This document shows positions 63,335 to 64,000 of a stretch of 64,000 nt of DNA, piece by piece. The position numbers were made by a program, and so were the translations under genes. Origin of the DNA: Nymphaea colorata. Lineage: Eukaryota > Streptophyta > Magnoliopsida > Nymphaeales > Nymphaeaceae. The stretch covers positions 24,614,802 to 24,678,801 of the forward strand of contig NC_045145.1 of NCBI RefSeq assembly GCF_008831285.2. Direction: 5' to 3'. Position 1 is the first letter of the stretch; every line of letters begins with the position of its first letter. Under the pieces are notes generated by a model. That model saw only the letters and a program-made list of their open reading frames with translations. It was not told the DNA's origin and ran no database searches.

Positions 63335-64000
63335 ACTGACGTCGGTAGACAATACCTTTTCTTGTACTTGTTCACTAACGAAAAATTCATGCTTTAGCAG
63401 CAATTGAAAATACCTGTGATATTCCTCGGATTATTCACCTCCCATTTTGCAACCTTAGCCGGGGTTTATATAGATGAATCCATAGATTGTCATCATTGAG
63501 TACAAACAAAAAAATAATAAAATAATGCTTTGAACTCAAAGTTCAAAGAGTCACTTTTTCTTTTCTGAATTTTAGTTCCTTCAAATAATAAAATAATGCT
63601 GTTGTCACTTATTGCCTCATTAATAATTTATATAGCACTCCACATGTTTGGATTTTGGAAGGACTTAAGAATAGTTTCATAACAAAATTTTTGCCAACAC
63701 TTTAGAAGTTTAGATACTCATGGGTAGTGTATATTTCCCCTACTTCTGAGCTTATACAACTAAGCAGGAAAAAAAAGGTATACCACTTAACATGTGCAGA
63801 TCAAACCCAATGGATGTTACAAAATTTAAGCTAGTTGAATTATAACATCATAACTATGAGCTTCAAACATGTTATAGACTATTTGGGACATAACCTCTAT
63901 GGCAGTGATAAATGGGCAGCAAAACTGTTACAAGACAAGATCAAATAGGCCCTCTTCAGCTGCACCAAAGCTTACATCCGAATTTGCTGCTATGCTCTCA
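63335..64000. other. No gene seen
   Basis: AT-rich sequence with no recognisable protein. It may include upstream integrase of copia 4. AAATAATAAAATAATGCT occurs twice (63508 and 63583). Confidence 0.45.

Overview
The window looks like nuclear DNA of a flowering plant. The evidence is plant-type CC-NB-LRR (NLR) resistance-gene relics, several Ty1-copia pol fragments, LINE reverse-transcriptase relics, a tandem TRIM element, hAT-type and other small inverted-repeat elements, a CACTA end, a Ty3-gypsy gag zinc knuckle, many (CT)n/(AT)n microsatellites, and gene-derived pieces that keep introns with GT/AG borders. I cannot name the species. It is a gene-poor, repeat-rich block. I found no gene I would call intact, and no operon, CRISPR array, rRNA or tRNA gene.

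Region by region. 0-5.6 kb: a broken NLR pseudogene on the minus strand whose 3' end is partly duplicated. At its 5' end it abuts, across a hairpin, a fragment of a lung-seven-transmembrane (GPR107-like) gene. 5.6-10.5 kb: AT-rich DNA and a composite LINE/SINE-like repeat that recurs at 21.4-23.2 kb. 10.5-13.7 kb: a decayed Ty1-copia 3' half with its LTR, ending exactly where an armadillo-repeat pseudogene is cut. 14.6-31 kb: an antisense copia relic, MITEs (one with an 8-bp target duplication), a possible terminal exon of an unknown gene, a GC-rich terminal-repeat element, and a tandem TRIM. 32.9-34.3 kb: a second NLR pseudogene, a paralogue of the first, with almost all of NB-ARC deleted. 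34.3-45.8 kb: unidentified sequence, a CACTA terminus, microsatellites, a hAT-like element filled with a pyrimidine minisatellite, and a probable SINE. 45.9-47.7 kb: a copia relic containing four tandem 60-codon copies of one reverse-transcriptase segment. 49.3-53.1 kb: a GC-richer composite retroelement remnant with inverted gag pieces. 54.5-62.3 kb: fragments of three unrelated housekeeping genes, all on the minus strand: SEC16 (ER exit sites), a JMJ/KDM5-type histone demethylase, and an isocitrate lyase/PEP-mutase family enzyme. All three carry frame damage. 62.8-63.3 kb: an antisense copia integrase relic.

The parts do not work together as a pathway. They record repeated transposition, capture or duplication of gene fragments, and decay. 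I do not see a new biological system. The observations most worth following up are the three same-strand gene fragments (including a stop codon at the catalytic cysteine of the lyase-family fragment), the in-frame 180-bp amplification inside copia pol, the tandem TRIM, the paired internally deleted NLRs, and the hairpin at the NLR/7TM junction.
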